From: an uncultured Prevotella sp. | GTDB lineage: Bacteria; Bacteroidota; Bacteroidia; Bacteroidales; Bacteroidaceae | Direction of reading: 5' to 3' | Assembly (NCBI GenBank): GCA_902477645.1 | Contig: CABSIA010000158.1 | Span: 1 to 6,289 of the forward strand | DNA length: 6,289 nucleotides | Part shown: positions 4,300-6,289 of the stretch, in pieces | Layout of the letters: each line of letters opens with the position of its first letter | How positions within the stretch are numbered: position 1 is the first letter of the stretch | The notes under the pieces: generated by a model | What the model saw: the letters and a program-made list of their open reading frames with translations, nothing else | Databases searched by the model: none | Told to the model about the DNA's origin: nothing | Program-made: the position numbers and the translations under genes

Positions 4300-6289
4300 T
4301 TATTTAACAGGTGAGATTACGAAGCTGAACATCTTGTTTCCGTAGCCCAGACGGTGCTCTGGCAATGGCCATGAGCCCCAGCTGTTCTCGCCGCCAAGTC
4401 CGAACTGAGCCAAGTCTATGCACAATTCTGTGTATTTTGACTGCGGAACCTCATAGCTGTGGCGCTGTCCTTTATCATCGCCTTCATCAAGGTCGTCGAT
4501 GCTGTAGTGAAGGGCGCTTGCGCTGAACACGTTGTCAGAAGAGATCTTGAAGCCCTTGCCAGCCTTGTCTGTCTGTTCCCACCAGCGGAGATCGCTCTTT
4601 GTACCGGTTTCCTGTGGACGGATGTATGGGAAGAACTGCTCCTCGGCAGTCTGTGTGTAAAGTCCGATGTTCTGTGACCCCTTGCGGTCAATGTAGTTTT
4701 CGATTGGCCCGCGTCCGTAGAAGTGGCTCTTGTCCATGTTGTAAGGCAGCTGCATGAGCATACCGAATCGGAACATGTCTGAAACCTTCTCGCCCTCGGT
4801 GGCATCCATCTTCTGCTCTATGCCCATTGTTCCGTCAGGAGCTATGGTGTAGGTGATGGTGAGAGTAGCCTTTACGTCAGGCATGTCGTAAACGGCTGTT
4901 ACAACGGCGTTGAGGTTTTTGCCGTTTTTAGCCTTTACTGCAGTGAGCGACTTTAGGTTCAATGCCGGGTTGCGCCATGCCTTGAACTTGCGCTGCAGCT
5001 GAGCGCCCATGTCGTTGTCGGTAACGGCGCGCCAGAAGTTTGGCTTCAGTGTTCCGCCCTCACCGAGCAAGTGGATATCGTTAACCTCGTATTCCTTGAG
5101 CAGTCCTGTAGCCTTGTCGAACTCAATCTCTATGGCATCATTAAACACCTTTATCTTGGTTTCCTTCTTCTTGTTCTCTATCTTAACTTTTCCGGCAGCT
5201 GCGACAGTTGCGGCAGCGAAAGACTCACGTATTGGGAGCTGACGATAAGCTACGGTCTGGCCAGCTTCCATAAGAGGCTCCGCTTTTTTTAGCTTGAACT
5301 CAATGTTGAGCATGATTTCTCCATCGGCAGGAACTGTGTAAGGCAAGGTTACGATAGCGGTCTTCTGAGGAGCGACATCAAGACGGTCGACGGTTCCGTT
5401 CTGAACAGCTTTGCCATCCTGCATAATGGTCCAAACGAGCTTGTAGTTGCTGAGGTTACGGAAGAAGTTCTCGTTGAAAACGCTAATCTTTCCGGCCTTG
5501 AGGTCAACAGCCTCTGCCCAGATGTTCTGGTATTCGTAGGCAACCTCGTAGGCATGTGGGTTGAGTTGGCGGTCAGGGCCAATCACGCCGTTGCAGTTGA
5601 AGTTGTTGTCAGACGGGTCGTAGTCGTTGTAGTCACCGCCGTAAGTGTACTTAATTTTGTTGTACTCGGCGTATGTGAGGTTGTCCTTGATAGACATTGG
5701 CTTGACAGGATTGCGGTGCAGGGCCTGGTCAACGAAGTCCCAGATATAACCGCCCTGGAACTTAGGATATTTGCGTACCATGTCCCAATATTCCTTCAGG
5801 CCGCCGCTTGAGTTACCCATTGTGTGGTTGTACTCGCACTGTATCAGCGGGCGTGTGTACTGGACATCCTTTGAATAGCTGTCGCATGCGCTGTGGCTGT
5901 AGTACATTGGGCAGAAAATGTCGGTGTTCACACCAGTGCGTCCAGCCTGTTCAAACTGTACAGGACGGCTCTTGTCGCTTTCCTTAACCCAGTTGTATGC
6001 GGCGATGAAATTGTCGCCGTTGACCGTCTCGTTGCCAAGCGACCACACGATAACCGACGGATGGTTGTAGTACATCTCTACATTGTGCTGGTTGCGCTCC
6101 ATAATCTGCTTTGCGAAGGCTGGTTTCTTAGCCTCTGCGTCATTCTCATAGCCGAAACCGTGGCTTTCCTGGTTAGCCTCTGCTGTTACGTAGAGTCCGT
6201 ACTCATCGCAAAGCTCATACCAGATTGGGTCGTCAGGATAGTGGCATGTGCGCACGGCGTTGATGTTCAGGCGCTTCATAATCTTGATG
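4300..6289 (-). CDS. GH2 beta-galactosidase, LacZ type, 5' end outside window
   Basis: The enzyme hydrolyses terminal beta-D-galactosyl residues. The frame stays open to the window edge, with IKI before the Met at 6279, so that Met is internal and the true start lies beyond 6289. Numbering from it: HYPDD at 13-17, the magnesium and substrate residues Glu38 and His40 in EANQESHG, the acid/base Glu84 in SLGNET, Tyr126 in CPMYY, the nucleophile Glu149 in LIQCEYNH and Trp180 in GGYIWDFVDQ. These match Escherichia coli LacZ residues His391, Glu416, His418, Glu461, Tyr503, Glu537 and Trp568. The C-terminal galactosidase domain follows (FWRAVTDND at 415-423, YGRGPIENY at 521-529, GGENSWG at 629-635). 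By that comparison about 380 N-terminal residues (sugar-binding and Ig-like domains, start of the barrel) are missing here. It is upstream partner of the GH51 gene in a probable operon for galactose- and arabinose-containing glycans. Natural substrate is unknown; GH2 also holds other activities, but the LacZ-like motifs favour beta-galactosidase. Confidence 0.93.
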   Translation of the reverse strand, partial: IKIMKRLNINAVRTCHYPDDPIWYELCDEYGLYVTAEANQESHGFGYENDAEAKKPAFAKQIMERNQHNVEMYYNHPSVIVWSLGNETVNGDNFIAAYNWVKESDKSRPVQFEQAGRTGVNTDIFCPMYYSHSACDSYSKDVQYTRPLIQCEYNHTMGNSSGGLKEYWDMVRKYPKFQGGYIWDFVDQALHRNPVKPMSIKDNLTYAEYNKIKYTYGGDYNDYDPSDNNFNCNGVIGPDRQLNPHAYEVAYEYQNIWAEAVDLKAGKISVFNENFFRNLSNYKLVWTIMQDGKAVQNGTVDRLDVAPQKTAIVTLPYTVPADGEIMLNIEFKLKKAEPLMEAGQTVAYRQLPIRESFAAATVAAAGKVKIENKKKETKIKVFNDAIEIEFDKATGLLKEYEVNDIHLLGEGGTLKPNFWRAVTDNDMGAQLQRKFKAWRNPALNLKSLTAVKAKNGKNLNAVVTAVYDMPDVKATLTITYTIAPDGTMGIEQKMDATEGEKVSDMFRFGMLMQLPYNMDKSHFYGRGPIENYIDRKGSQNIGLYTQTAEEQFFPYIRPQETGTKSDLRWWEQTDKAGKGFKISSDNVFSASALHYSIDDLDEGDDKGQRHSYEVPQSKYTELCIDLAQFGLGGENSWGSWPLPEHRLGYGNKMFSFVISPVK

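Noticed and set aside
4290..4308. Hairpin GTTAAAT/ATTTAAC over the GH2 stop codon
   Set aside because: The stem is purely AT-rich apart from its end pair, and on the transcribed strand it is followed by an A-run and not a T-run. It is unlikely to be a terminator between the two operon genes.
1..6289. CRISPR array, tRNA or rRNA genes
   Set aside because: No regularly spaced identical repeats with unique spacers, no tRNA cloverleaf motifs and no rRNA-like stretches were seen.

Overview
The window looks like chromosomal DNA from a member of the Bacteroidota, most likely Bacteroidales of the Prevotella/Bacteroides type. Four things suggest this: a two-gene ISAon1-type insertion sequence, a promoter of the Bacteroidota form (TTTG, 20 bp, TAnnTTTG), A-rich leaders without Shine-Dalgarno sites ahead of the glycosidase genes, and a pair of secreted-type glycoside hydrolases typical of polysaccharide utilisation regions. 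I cannot name the species.

Left part (1 to about 1514, + strand): an ISAon1-like element. Its small N-terminal-region gene (78-458) is intact. The catalytic transposase gene (477-1469) is broken: it has an in-frame TAA at 705-707 and no usable start codon in its frame. The element looks immobile by itself.

Middle part (1470-2314): 845 bp without a convincing gene but rich in structure. Going left to right there is a small hairpin after the transposase, a strong 15-bp-stem hairpin (1601-1640), a pair of CCRCAGATTTT repeats, and then a minus-strand unit. That unit has a good Bacteroidota promoter (2068-2099) with a perfect palindrome between its boxes, a leader carrying regularly spaced TTAGGT motifs, two hairpins, and a T-rich tract near 1825. 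It could be an orphan leader or a small RNA of about 240 nt. Last comes an inverted pair of GTAG-headed palindromes (2188-2305), with the architecture of a REP doublet (REPIN), ending 9 bp from the stop codon of the next gene.

Right part (2315-6289, - strand): two glycoside hydrolase genes read leftwards as a likely operon with a 26-bp gap. First is a LacZ-type GH2 beta-galactosidase, cut by the window edge and missing its N-terminal part. Second is a complete 652-residue GH51 alpha-L-arabinofuranosidase with a signal peptide. Together they would remove beta-galactosyl and alpha-L-arabinofuranosyl residues, for example from arabinogalactan or pectic side chains. The enzymes look ordinary. The most unusual content is in the middle region.
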